A stretch of 64,000 nucleotides of DNA from Polyangium fumosum (GCF_005144585.1 NZ_SSMQ01000001.1:62001-126000); one strand, 5' to 3'. Shown: positions 9,219 through 18,538, counted from the stretch's first letter. Notes: generated by a model from the sequence alone, not told the origin. Numbers and translations are program-made.

Positions 9219-11692
9219 AGAAGCTCTCCGCCCTGGCCCTCGGGGGCCTCGCCCTCGCCGCGCTCACCACGCCCTCCTCGGATCTCCACGCGCAAAGCGC
9301 GTACGTCCCCGCGCCAGGCCGCCCCGTCGCGGCCGGCGACGATGCCTCGAGCATCGCGTACAACCCGGCGAACCTCGCGTTTTTGCCCGGCGCGGAGCTG
9401 CGCTGGACCATGGCGCAGGCCGGCGCGGGCGCGGGCACGACGAACGGGCATGCCTTTGATCTCGGCCTCCCGATCCTCGGTTTGTCCACGGGCCTACGCG
9501 TCGATCTTCTCGACGTCACGACGCCCATCGGCGCATCGGCCTCGCAACGATGGCTGCGCTGGGCGCTCGCGACGAGCCTCGGCGACATGGTCTCGATCGG
9601 CACCACGTTCGGCTGGTCCTACGCCGAGCGGCGGGACCTCGACGAGCAGTTTGGCGTGACGACCGGCCTCACGATCCGCCCCTTCACCTGGTTCTCGGCC
9701 TCCGCCGTCGCGCGCGACTGGACCACGAACGCCGATCGCCGGTACGACGTCGGCTTCGCGTTTCGCCCCTTCTGGGGACGCAGGTACGCCGAGCTCGGCC
9801 TCGAAGCCTCGATCCACGAGCGCACCGGTGACGTCACGCCGCGCGCCACGCTTGGCCTCGACGTCCCGCACGTCGGCCGTTTGCGCGGTGAAGTCTCCGT
9901 GCGTGACCTCGCTGCGAGCCCCGACGTCACCGCGATGGTCGGCCTCGACGTGAACCTCGCGATGCTCCAGGCCGGCGGCGGAGCGATCTTCGGCGGCGGC
10001 GACGTCGGTTATTACGCGACGGCCGCGCTGCGCTCCTACCGCGAGCCGGGCTTGCCCTTGCCCAAGCGCGTCGCGCGCATCCGCCTCGACGGCACACCCG
10101 GCGTCCGCAAGCACGTCCAGCTCCTCCGGCGCCTCTGGCGGCTCGCCGAGGATCGCAACGTCGACGGCGTCGTCCTCCAGCTCCGCGCCGAGCCTGCGAG
10201 CTCGCTCGCGCACGCCGAGGAGGTCGGCGATGCGATCCGCTTGCTTCGCGCGAGCGGCAAGAAGGTCCTTTGCCACCTCGAAGACGCGGGCGGCCGATCG
10301 CTCCACGTCTGCGCGCAGGCCGACCGCATCGCCATGAACCCGGCCGGCGGCCTGCGCTTCGCGGGCCTCTCCTCGCAGTACATGTATTACGGCGGTGTCC
10401 TCGACAAACTCGGCGTCCGCGCTGACTTCGTCCGCGTCGCCGAGCACAAGCTCGCGGCCGAGCAGTTCACGCGCAAGGAGTCCTCCGAGATCGGGCGCCA
10501 GGACCACAAGGACCTCCTGATGCAGCTCGAAGGCATCTACATGCACGATGTCGGCGGCGGCCGGAGGATGCCGGTCTCCACGCTGCGCAAGACCATCGCG
10601 AAGGGCCCCTTCGTCGCGCCCGAGGCGCGGAGTGGCGGCCTCGTCGACGTCCTCGCGTACGACGACGAGATCGACGAGGTCGTCGAGGAGATGATGGGCG
10701 GTCGCGCGCGCATCATCGACGACGCCACGCCCTCGAATGCGCCCACCTGGTGGGGCACGCCCTCGAAGATCGCGGTCGTCTATCTCTCGGGCGACATGGT
10801 CGACGGCGAGAGCCAGACGATCCCGTTCGTCGGCGTTCGCCTCGCCGGCTCGTACACCATCGCGAAGGCGCTCAAGCGCGCGCGCGAGGACGCGAGCGTG
10901 AAGGCCGTCGTCTTCCGCATCGAGACCGGCGGCGGCTCCTCCCTCGCGGCCGACGTCATTCTTCGCGAGGCCATCCTCACCGCGAAGGCCAAGCCCTTCG
11001 CCGTCTCCATGGGCACGGCCGCGGCGAGCGGCGGGTATTACGCCGCCGTCGCGGGGGGACCGATCTTCGCGAACCGCGCCACGATCACCGGCTCGATCGG
11101 CATCTTCTACGGCAAGGTCGACCTCGTCGGCCTCCTCGGCAAGCTCGGCGTCGGCCTCGAACAGTTCCGCTCTGCACCCCGCGCGGACGCCGAGAGCCTC
11201 TATCGACCCTTCACCGAGGAAGAGCGCATCGAGCTCGGCGTGAAGGTCAAACAGTTCTACGACCTCTTCATCGCGCGTGTCGCCGAGGGCCGCAAAATGA
11301 AGCCCGAGGACGTCGACGCCGTCGCGCGTGGCCGCGTCTGGACCGGCCAGCAGGCGCTCGAACGCAAGCTCGTCGATCGCATCGGCGGCCTCCGCGAGGC
11401 GCTCGACGACGTCCGCTCCCGCGCCGAGCTCCCGCGCGACGCGCCGCTCGTCGAGTTCCCCGAGGACGACGACAACGTCCTGCTCGCGCTCGCCAAGCTC
11501 GCCGGCATCGCCGCGATCATGCCGCAAGCGGGGGCCGTGCCGATCGTCATTCCCCCGGCCTTGCTCGACCTCGCGCGGGGCCTCGCGCCCTTCATGGTCT
11601 ATGACGGGACGAAGCCGCTCGCGCGCCTCGACCTCGTCGGCGACGTCTCCTTCGGCGGCGCTCCGGCGACCGTGGACGACGAACTCCCGTGA
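9215..11692 (+). CDS. sppA: Signal peptide peptidase SppA-like S49 protease with extra N-terminal domain
   Basis: An 825-residue exported protein. The signal peptide ends near LHAQS (residue about 27). Residues 28-270 are rich in alternating hydrophobic/aromatic segments that look like outer-membrane beta strands. The rest is a double S49 domain. The catalytic dyad of the SppA family is visible: Lys412 in EHKLAAEQFTRKE and Ser605 in TAAASGGYYAA, with the usual GSIGIFYGKVDL after it. SppA degrades cleaved signal peptides, but an N-terminal barrel-like domain is unusual, and an envelope location other than the inner membrane is possible. It is flanked by overlaps on both sides: ATGA with the DUF2505-like gene and GTGA with the ABC-like gene. 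Confidence 0.9.
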   Translation: MKKLSALALGGLALAALTTPSSDLHAQSAYVPAPGRPVAAGDDASSIAYNPANLAFLPGAELRWTMAQAGAGAGTTNGHAFDLGLPILGLSTGLRVDLLDVTTPIGASASQRWLRWALATSLGDMVSIGTTFGWSYAERRDLDEQFGVTTGLTIRPFTWFSASAVARDWTTNADRRYDVGFAFRPFWGRRYAELGLEASIHERTGDVTPRATLGLDVPHVGRLRGEVSVRDLAASPDVTAMVGLDVNLAMLQAGGGAIFGGGDVGYYATAALRSYREPGLPLPKRVARIRLDGTPGVRKHVQLLRRLWRLAEDRNVDGVVLQLRAEPASSLAHAEEVGDAIRLLRASGKKVLCHLEDAGGRSLHVCAQADRIAMNPAGGLRFAGLSSQYMYYGGVLDKLGVRADFVRVAEHKLAAEQFTRKESSEIGRQDHKDLLMQLEGIYMHDVGGGRRMPVSTLRKTIAKGPFVAPEARSGGLVDVLAYDDEIDEVVEEMMGGRARIIDDATPSNAPTWWGTPSKIAVVYLSGDMVDGESQTIPFVGVRLAGSYTIAKALKRAREDASVKAVVFRIETGGGSSLAADVILREAILTAKAKPFAVSMGTAAASGGYYAAVAGGPIFANRATITGSIGIFYGKVDLVGLLGKLGVGLEQFRSAPRADAESLYRPFTEEERIELGVKVKQFYDLFIARVAEGRKMKPEDVDAVARGRVWTGQQALERKLVDRIGGLREALDDVRSRAELPRDAPLVEFPEDDDNVLLALAKLAGIAAIMPQAGAVPIVIPPALLDLARGLAPFMVYDGTKPLARLDLVGDVSFGGAPATVDDELP

Positions 11693-12621
11693 GCGACGCC
11701 GCGCCTCCGCCCGTCCTTCATGCCGAGGACGCTCGCATCACGATCGACGACGTCGTCGCGATCGATCGCCTCACGGTCCGCGCGCGCGGCGATCGGGTCC
11801 TCTGCACCGGCGAGGCCGAGGCGCTCTTCGCGGCGCTCACGGCCGTCCCGCTCCGCTCGCGCGCGCCCTCGCACGACGACGCGGCCATGCCGGGCGAAGC
11901 CTCGCTCGCTGCGGGCACCTTGCACGTCGCCGGCTTCGACGTCGCCACGCGCGCGCACCTCGACGCCGCCGGCATCGCCCCGCTCGACCCGCCCTTGCCC
12001 AAGGGCACGACCTCGCACGACTACGTCACCTGGAGCGCGCGCCTCGCCGGTTTCTCTCCCCGCGCGGCGCGTGACCTCGCGGCCTCTGCGCTCGAACGTG
12101 TGGGCCTCTCGGCCTTCCTTCGCCGCACGGTCGACACCCTCGAGCTCCCGACGCGCCGCGCGCTCGTCCTTGCGCACGCCCTCGTCGCCGATCCTCCGGT
12201 CCTCGTCCTCGAAGCGCCGCTCGCGGGCCTCGACGGCCCGGGGGCTGCGTTCGTCATGAACGCTCTTGCGCGCGCGACCGACGGCCGCGGCGCCCTTCTT
12301 TCGGCTGAGCGCCTCGATCCGGGCACGCCGGAGGGCGACCTCGCGCGCGGGGCCACCGACGTCCTCGTCTTCGCGGGCGGCGCGCTCGTCCTCGAAGGCG
12401 CGCCCGAGACGTTGTTTGCCGGCGTCCGCGTGTATGGCGTCACGATCCGCAAGAACCCTGGACCTTTCCGGGAGGAATTGCTCGCGCGCGGGATCGAGGT
12501 CACGGGCGGACCATTGCGGATGAGCGTACGGCTCTCTGCGGCGGCCTCGACGAAGGACATCGTCGCGGCGGCGAGCAAGGCGCGGGCGCCGCTCGTGGAG
12601 ATGTTCCCGATCGTGGGCTAG
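11689..12621 (+). CDS. Degenerate ABC-transporter ATPase-like protein
   Basis: A 310-residue protein with the layout of an ABC ATPase but without its active-site residues. The Walker A position reads GDRVLCTGEAEALF, with no GxxGxGK[ST]. The signature region reads LELPTRRALVLAHAL instead of LSGGQ. Walker B reads LVLEAP (Glu175, Ala176), where Asp-Glu is expected. The D-loop AGLD (179-182) is kept. It could be a non-hydrolysing scaffold or regulatory subunit, or part of a transporter encoded elsewhere. The start is GTG 11689, overlapping the sppA stop. A small gap separates it from the NACHT gene, and co-transcription is possible. Confidence 0.7.
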   Translation: MSDAAPPPVLHAEDARITIDDVVAIDRLTVRARGDRVLCTGEAEALFAALTAVPLRSRAPSHDDAAMPGEASLAAGTLHVAGFDVATRAHLDAAGIAPLDPPLPKGTTSHDYVTWSARLAGFSPRAARDLAASALERVGLSAFLRRTVDTLELPTRRALVLAHALVADPPVLVLEAPLAGLDGPGAAFVMNALARATDGRGALLSAERLDPGTPEGDLARGATDVLVFAGGALVLEGAPETLFAGVRVYGVTIRKNPGPFREELLARGIEVTGGPLRMSVRLSAAASTKDIVAAASKARAPLVEMFPIVG

Positions 12622-12648
12622 GATTCGTCCTCGGGGGAGGGCGGATCC

Positions 12649-15600
12649 ATGGATCGGGACGACGTTGCGTTGTTTGCGGGGACGCTGCCGGGGGCGACGG
12701 CGGCCGTGGAGCTCGCGCCGCTCGTGGAGCGGCTCTCGCCGGGGAACGAGGGCGCGCGGGAGCTCGAGGTCCTCTCCGACGAGCTCGTCTCGGCCTGGGC
12801 GCAGCGCGAGGGGTTCGATCCGCAGGCGCATTATGTCGTCGAGGCGCACCCCACGCATTCCGAGGCCTATTCCATCTCGCTTTATGAGGCCGACGCCGTC
12901 CGCCATTGGTCGACGCCCGAGCTCGTCAAGCTCCTGCGCCTCGTCCCCGCCCTCTTCGCTCGGTATTACCCCGAATCCGCCGAGGCGCGCGCCCTGCTCC
13001 CCGGCTACGATGGCTTCGACTTCCACGCCTTCGGCCGCCTTTATCGCGAGAAAATAGCCCGCGCGTTCGAGCACGTCAGCTTGCTCGGGTTTCCCCCGGA
13101 TGCCCTCCGCCAGAAGGACGCCCGCGGCGACATTCGCCTCGCCGATCTCTTCGTCCCCACCCGGTTCATCACCGACGATCGCGACCAGAAAAAGCCCACG
13201 CTGGCGGGCCTCCTCCAGTATGGCAGCTCGGCCCTCATCCTCGGCGATCCCGGCATGGGGAAGACCACGCTCCTCGCGTTCCTCTCGCTCCTTCATTCGG
13301 ATCCGGGCGTCACCCTCGAAGGGTATCGGCCCTCGCAGCGGCGCATTCCGTTTTTCGTCTCCCTGCGCGAATACGCCATCGAAATCCACAAGAACGAGCT
13401 GACGCTCGTTGATTTCCTCGCCGCGCGCGCCCGCTCGGACCATTCTCTCCCGAATGCGCATCCCGCCTTCTTCGAGGCCACCTTGCGCATGGGCGAGGCC
13501 CTCGTCCTGCTCGACGGCCTCGACGAGGTCGGCGCCTCCACCACCCGGAGCCGCGTCGCCAAGGCCGTCCGTGAATTCCGCGCCGCCTACCCTCGTTGCC
13601 CCGTCTGGGTCACCTCCCGCATTCACGGCTACACGGCGGACATCGCGCTCCCGCGGGGCGAATTCGAGCACCTCCGCATCGGCCCCCTCGCCGACGAGGA
13701 CATCGCCCATTTCATCGAGCGCTGGTACCGCATCCAGATCCGGGAAAACGATCGCCTCCGCGAGAGCCAGCAATCCTCCCTCCGCCGCGCCGTCTTCCGC
13801 ACCTCGCAGGTCCGCGCCCTCGCCACGAACCCGCTCCTGCTCACGCTCATGGCCTTCGTCCACCGCTTCCTCGGCCATTTGCCCCAGGAGCGCGGCGAGC
13901 TCTACGAAAAATGCGTCGACATGCTCCTCCGCACCTGGCTCGACGCCAAGGAGCGCCCGGAAAAACACGCCTTCGAGCGCCGCGCCCTCCCCACCGAGCT
14001 GCCACGCGCATACCTGGAAAAACTCGCGCTCCACGTCCAATCCCGCGCGCCTGGCGACGCCTACAGCGTCCGTGGCCTCTTCTCGCGGGACGACGCCCTC
14101 GATTTCCTGACCCAGCTCCACCGCGAGCGCGCCGAGGACGAAGAGCGCGCCCTCTCCCACGAGGCCGCCCACGCGGAGATGCGCGATTTTATCGATTTCG
14201 CCTGCGACCGCGTCGGCCTCCTCGTCGACCGCGGCGGCGGCAAGCTCTCCTTTTTGCACCTCACCCTCCAGGAATACCTCGCCGCCTACGCCGGCAGCTT
14301 CGACGTCGACGACGACGACGAGGTCCAGTTCGTCCGGGAACACCTCGGCGACGGGGCCTGGGAAGAAGTCCTCCTTTTGCGCTGGTTCGTCCTCGCGAAA
14401 AAACGCGGCGAACGCCGGCGCAAGCTCGTCCGTGATCTCCTCGGGGAAATCGTCGACGCGCTCGCCAAGACACCCGAGCACCCGGGCTGGCTCACGCTCG
14501 GCCGCGCCATTCGTGACGGCCTCGTCTCCCGCGAGCGCGACCGGCGCGTCATCCTCTCCGTCATCCTCTCCCGCTGGGCGCAAAAACCCGCCTTCTCGGG
14601 CGATATCTTTGCGGTCCTCGACGACATCTGCGAGTTCGGCGATTCCGACCTCCGGACCGAGCTTCGCGCCGCCTGCGCCGATCTCCAGGAGAAAGGCACG
14701 TCCGCCGAAGCCCTCGCCGCCGTCCACCTCGAAGGCAAGCTCCTCGGCGACCTCCCCGGCGTCGCCGATCGAATTCGCGCCCGCCCCGACCTCGCCGAGC
14801 TCTTGCCCGACCTCGTCGTGTTCCGCGACGAACCTGCGCTCGGCACCATCGTCGACGAGCGTTCCACCGTCGACCATTGGGCCACGGCCCTCGCCGCGCT
14901 CGGCGGCACGGCCGTCTACCGCACGACCCTCGGCTGGCTCACCGGCCTCTCCGAGAGCCCCGTCCCCTCCGAGGCCCCCTTCCTCGGCGCCGCGCGCTGG
15001 CTCCGCGACCGCATCCGCGCCGAAATCGGCTCGCGCCTCGCTTACACCGAACATTACCCCGAGCGCGTCCATTTCCTCCTGCAATCCCCCTACGGCTGGC
15101 GCCTCTCCGACTGGACGCATACCCTCACCGCGCCGCTCGCCTTCCGGAACATCCCGCAGGCCCTCGCGGCGCTCCCGCAACCCGCGCCGATCACCACCAC
15201 CCTCCGCCACCCGAAGCTCGCCCGGGATCGCATGGGCAACGCCGACCTCGTCGAGGCCCCCATCATCGACCGGTTGGTGCGATTCAACCAGGACGCGCTC
15301 GCCACCTTCTCCGAGGGCGAGCCCATTCCCGAGGACACGGTCCACGACATTGCCGTCGCCTTCGTCCGCACCGTCGTCCGCACGTTCGCCTGGAGCTTCC
15401 CGCGCTCCTTCACCGGCAACCCCAAGCCCACGTTCGTCCGCGAATTCGTCCAGTCCCTCGGCCGCGACCTCCGCAGCGACATCCTCCGCTCCTTCGGCCG
15501 CGCCTTCGCGCAGAACTTCCTGCGTGACTTCTTCCGTTCGCTCGGCCGCGCCTTCCTGCGCGCCTTTGGCCCCGCCCTCGGCCGCGATTTCGTGCGCGAC

Positions 15601-17328
15601 CTCGTGCCCGCGCCCGAGCGCCGTCGATATGCCGCGGTCTTCGGAAACCCCGACACCTTGGCCAGCGCGCTCGACTGGGAAGCCCTTTGGGATCAGGCCC
15701 TCGGCGAGGAGTCCCATGTCGCCCGCGTCCTCGAACAGGACGATTTCTGGTGGCTCATCTACATCCACCGCCCGAGGCTCGGCATTCACGCCGAGGCCCG
15801 CCTGCCGAACCTCACGTTCGACCTGAAAAACCCCCTCGCGTTGCCCGTGCTCCTCGCTGACGTGGGCACGATCGCGGCGAACGAATGGCTGTTCGCCTTG
15901 AGCCGGCACCTCCACGTCCAGCAATCCGACGAAAAATCCTCGGACGAGGCCTGGGAGACGTGGCTCGATCAGAACCCCGTCGATGCCTTCTGGGTCGCCT
16001 TCGCCTGGGACGAGCATGCCAAGCTCATTCGCCAGCACCACGGCCGCCTCGACGGCCCCCTCGGCGCCCTCGCCCTCGCCCACGCCGATTACGCGTCCCT
16101 CATGACCGGCTTCGACCTCGTGGCCACCTGTCCCGCGTGGAAATCCCTGCTCGACGAGGCCGGCGCCGAAACGATCGCCGCCCTCCGCGTCCTCGGATCC
16201 ATGCCCGCGCCCCCGGCCTCCGCGCCCGCCGCCGCCGCGCCCGCCTCCGCTCCTGCGTCCGCGTCCGTATCCGCCTCTGCGCCCGCGCCCGAGGCCGCGC
16301 CGCTCTTCACGTGGCTGCACCTCTCCGACCTGCATTTTGGCCTCCCGGGCGCCGGCGACCGCCACAACCAATCGCAGATCCTCTCGATCCTCCGCGACGA
16401 CCTCTCCGCCCTCGCGCGCCAAAACCTCCCGTGCCCGGACGCCATTCTCGTCACCGGCGACATCGCCTGGAGCGGCAAGCCCGATCAATACGCCGAGGCC
16501 TCGAAATGGCTGCTCGACGTCGCCCAGCGGCTCGGCCTCACCAAAGACCGTATCTTCGTCGTCCCCGGCAACCACGACGTCGATCGCGGCATGGACGCCG
16601 ACCGCACCGTCAAACGCCTCCTCCGCGGCCTCCGCAGCGGCGACGACGACCTCGACGACGCCCTCGAAAATGCAGGCGACCTCGACCTCCTCCGCCGCCG
16701 CCAGGCCGCCTACCTCGATTTCGCCGCCGCCTTCGCGCCCGCCTGCCGGGACCTCTTCTGGTCTTGCACCGAGGCCACCCGCGACGGTTTGTCCCTCCGC
16801 CTCCTTGGCGTGAACACCTCGCTCCTCGCCGCCGGCGACGACGACGCGCGCAAGTTACGCCTCGGCCAGCGCCAGCGCGCGCTCCTCAACGACGCCGCGC
16901 GCGAGCGCGAGCTCGTCCTCGTCCTCGGCCATCACCCGCTCGAAGACGATTGGCTCGCCGAGCAGCGCGACCTCGCCCGATTCCTCGGGAGCCGCGCCCA
17001 CGCCTATCTTGCCGGCCACGTCCACGACGCGAAGAGCGAGCGAATCGTCACGGGCGGCGGCGCCGACGCGCTTCGCATCCTTGCAGGCGCGGTGTATGGC
17101 GGACGCGAGCGCGACATCCCCCATGGCCACGCCTACAGCGTCACGTCCATCCACCGCGCCCCGAGCGGCGCCGTCCTCCGCGTCCACCCGCGCCGTTTTT
17201 CCTTCAAGAACTACGACTTCCGGCTGGATGTCGACAGCACGGACGAGGGCCGCTCCTATGCCGAGCACCCCCTCGCCCGATTGTCGCTCCCCCCCGCGGG
17301 CGGGCGCTTCGTCAGTTCAGCCCCTTGA
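12649..17328 (+). CDS. NACHT-domain STAND NTPase with C-terminal calcineurin-like phosphoesterase
   Basis: A 1559-residue, apparently cytosolic protein. Residues 1-160 form an unassigned N-terminal domain. A NACHT module follows with Walker A GDPGMGKTT (199-207) and Walker B LVLLDGLDEV (285-294), then sensor-like VTSRIHGYT and LLTLMAFVHR and winged-helix-like LHLTLQEYLAAYA. Residues 560-1180 are helical and include a tetrapeptide-repeat segment at 906-985. An Ala/Pro/Ser linker (1185-1218) leads to a metallophosphoesterase whose five metal motifs are all intact: DLH (1227-1229), GD (1270-1271), GNHD (1307-1310), GHHP (1427-1430) and GHVH (1456-1459). NACHT proteins are signal-sensing switches; bacterial ones often defend against phage. 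Here the enzyme is C-terminal. A good ribosome binding site (GGGGGAGGG) precedes ATG 12649. The defence role and the substrate are inferred. Confidence 0.9.
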   Translation: MDRDDVALFAGTLPGATAAVELAPLVERLSPGNEGARELEVLSDELVSAWAQREGFDPQAHYVVEAHPTHSEAYSISLYEADAVRHWSTPELVKLLRLVPALFARYYPESAEARALLPGYDGFDFHAFGRLYREKIARAFEHVSLLGFPPDALRQKDARGDIRLADLFVPTRFITDDRDQKKPTLAGLLQYGSSALILGDPGMGKTTLLAFLSLLHSDPGVTLEGYRPSQRRIPFFVSLREYAIEIHKNELTLVDFLAARARSDHSLPNAHPAFFEATLRMGEALVLLDGLDEVGASTTRSRVAKAVREFRAAYPRCPVWVTSRIHGYTADIALPRGEFEHLRIGPLADEDIAHFIERWYRIQIRENDRLRESQQSSLRRAVFRTSQVRALATNPLLLTLMAFVHRFLGHLPQERGELYEKCVDMLLRTWLDAKERPEKHAFERRALPTELPRAYLEKLALHVQSRAPGDAYSVRGLFSRDDALDFLTQLHRERAEDEERALSHEAAHAEMRDFIDFACDRVGLLVDRGGGKLSFLHLTLQEYLAAYAGSFDVDDDDEVQFVREHLGDGAWEEVLLLRWFVLAKKRGERRRKLVRDLLGEIVDALAKTPEHPGWLTLGRAIRDGLVSRERDRRVILSVILSRWAQKPAFSGDIFAVLDDICEFGDSDLRTELRAACADLQEKGTSAEALAAVHLEGKLLGDLPGVADRIRARPDLAELLPDLVVFRDEPALGTIVDERSTVDHWATALAALGGTAVYRTTLGWLTGLSESPVPSEAPFLGAARWLRDRIRAEIGSRLAYTEHYPERVHFLLQSPYGWRLSDWTHTLTAPLAFRNIPQALAALPQPAPITTTLRHPKLARDRMGNADLVEAPIIDRLVRFNQDALATFSEGEPIPEDTVHDIAVAFVRTVVRTFAWSFPRSFTGNPKPTFVREFVQSLGRDLRSDILRSFGRAFAQNFLRDFFRSLGRAFLRAFGPALGRDFVRDLVPAPERRRYAAVFGNPDTLASALDWEALWDQALGEESHVARVLEQDDFWWLIYIHRPRLGIHAEARLPNLTFDLKNPLALPVLLADVGTIAANEWLFALSRHLHVQQSDEKSSDEAWETWLDQNPVDAFWVAFAWDEHAKLIRQHHGRLDGPLGALALAHADYASLMTGFDLVATCPAWKSLLDEAGAETIAALRVLGSMPAPPASAPAAAAPASAPASASVSASAPAPEAAPLFTWLHLSDLHFGLPGAGDRHNQSQILSILRDDLSALARQNLPCPDAILVTGDIAWSGKPDQYAEASKWLLDVAQRLGLTKDRIFVVPGNHDVDRGMDADRTVKRLLRGLRSGDDDLDDALENAGDLDLLRRRQAAYLDFAAAFAPACRDLFWSCTEATRDGLSLRLLGVNTSLLAAGDDDARKLRLGQRQRALLNDAARERELVLVLGHHPLEDDWLAEQRDLARFLGSRAHAYLAGHVHDAKSERIVTGGGADALRILAGAVYGGRERDIPHGHAYSVTSIHRAPSGAVLRVHPRRFSFKNYDFRLDVDSTDEGRSYAEHPLARLSLPPAGGRFVSSAP
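15364..15603 (+). repeat. Twenty tetrapeptide repeats (xRxF) inside the NACHT-phosphoesterase protein
   Basis: This stretch encodes residues 906-985. Reading in steps of four from Val909 to Leu985, the fourth position is Phe, Leu, Ile or Val in 19 of 20 tetrads (the exception is Pro925), and Arg fills the second position in 13. Examples are VREF, GRDL, LRSF, GRAF, LRDF, FRSL, LRAF and GRDF. The register survives the one interruption (TGNPKPTF). At the DNA level this is a 12-nt period with recurring CTCGGCCGCG. It matches no repeat family I can name. Confidence 0.85.
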
Positions 17329-18538
17329 TCCGGAAGATCAGCCCCAGGCTCTTCGCCTCGTAGTCCTTCGGCGGGTTCTCGGGCGCCTTCTCCTTGTGCG
17401 ACGCGGCCATGTACGCGACGCCGCCCTTCGCCATCACGAGGTCCACCGGCCACGAATACTCCACGCCGAGCAGCCTGTTGATGTCGACGACCCCCACGTA
17501 CTTGCCCTTCGTGTCCCACACCGCGAGGTCACGGCAATTCGAGTCGACTACGCAAATCCCGCCGGCGCACGCGTCCGCGTCGCGCGCCCAGCAGATGTTC
17601 TCGCCGTCGTCCTTCGTGTCCTTGCTGCTCTTGCCGAGCGTGAGCTTCTTTTTCCCGTCCGCCCCGTGGATCGCCACGTAATGCGTGCTGTCGACCGACG
17701 CGGCCATCACCACGTCCTTCCCCCACGAGCGCACGAACTGCACGTTCGGCTTGTCCTTGCTGTCTTTGCCGCTCGGCCAGCCCGTGTATTTCCACGGCGT
17801 CGCCTTGCACTCGGCCATGAGGTCGACGCTCTCGACCTCGTCCGCGAACGACTTCCAGCCCCGCTTGCCGTTTGCGTCGATGCTCTTCAGCGAGCAATCG
17901 AGCGTCTCGAACTTCCCGTCCTTGTACTTGTGGGTCTTCTGGAATTCGAAGCCCACGATCGTGCCGTCGTCGAGCACTTCGATCGCATCGTCGAGCTCGC
18001 CGGGGAACGCGAGCACGCCGCCCTTGCCGAAGGCCGGATCCAGCCCGAGCTTGCATCGCTCGCCCGGCTGCACCACGTACCGCCGCACCTTCTTTTCGTG
18101 ATCGAGCACGATGAGCGCGCCATCGGGAGCGAGCGCCATCGACCGGATCGCCTGGCTGAACCACTCGTGCCGCAGCTCTGGCGCCGACGTGTCGAGCAGG
18201 CACGCCTCCGCCACGAGCTCCTTGCCCGCGAGCGTCAGCGTCTCCCGCTCCTCCCCGGTCGTGATGTCCACGTTCGGCAGCGCGAATTTTTCTTTTTTCC
18301 CTGTAGCCGCGGCGGGCTTTTCCTCCGCCGTCGCCACATCCCCGGCCGGCGCCGCCGCCGCGTCCGCGGGCTTCGATTCACCCGCGGGCTTCGATTCGCC
18401 CGCCGTGGCCTCCTCGCCTGTCTTCGGGTCCGAGGCGGCCGCGCCGCCGCCGCCGCATCCAGCGGCCGCCAAGCAAAGGCCGAGCACGGCCGGGACGAGG
18501 GTCACGAGCATCGAGGGACGCGGACGACGGGACGACAT
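17312..18538 (-). CDS. Lipoprotein, probable beta-propeller
   Basis: A 408-residue protein. The signal sequence ends in the lipobox LAAAGC (Cys near residue 27), followed by a low-complexity Ala/Lys/Glu linker to about residue 80. The remainder has repeated short strand patterns such as GALIVLDHEKKVRRYVV, GICVVDSNCRDLAVWD and GGVAYMAAS, similar to NHL or six-bladed propeller units. The start is ATG 18536-18538 with AGGAG 11 bases upstream; longer in-frame starts give no signal peptide. Its last 17 bases overlap the end of the NACHT gene, which converges on it. A short hairpin (ACCCCG/CGGGGT) at 18558-18574 lies in its 5' leader. Function unknown. Confidence 0.78.
   Translation of the reverse strand: MSSRRPRPSMLVTLVPAVLGLCLAAAGCGGGGAAASDPKTGEEATAGESKPAGESKPADAAAAPAGDVATAEEKPAAATGKKEKFALPNVDITTGEERETLTLAGKELVAEACLLDTSAPELRHEWFSQAIRSMALAPDGALIVLDHEKKVRRYVVQPGERCKLGLDPAFGKGGVLAFPGELDDAIEVLDDGTIVGFEFQKTHKYKDGKFETLDCSLKSIDANGKRGWKSFADEVESVDLMAECKATPWKYTGWPSGKDSKDKPNVQFVRSWGKDVVMAASVDSTHYVAIHGADGKKKLTLGKSSKDTKDDGENICWARDADACAGGICVVDSNCRDLAVWDTKGKYVGVVDINRLLGVEYSWPVDLVMAKGGVAYMAASHKEKAPENPPKDYEAKSLGLIFRIKGLN

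Noticed and set aside
9494-11527. Long minus-strand frame opposite the SppA-like gene
   Set aside because: Same shadow effect; no family motif, and S49 active-site residues are on the plus strand.
11599-16575. A minus-strand frame open for about 1658 codons opposite the ABC-like and NACHT genes
   Set aside because: It is a GC-skewed codon shadow: its product is low-complexity and charged, and the plus strand has clear domain motifs and overlaps.
12649-17328. Recently acquired mobile defence island around the NACHT gene
   Set aside because: No integrase, transposase, tRNA or direct repeats flank it, and base composition looks like its neighbours.
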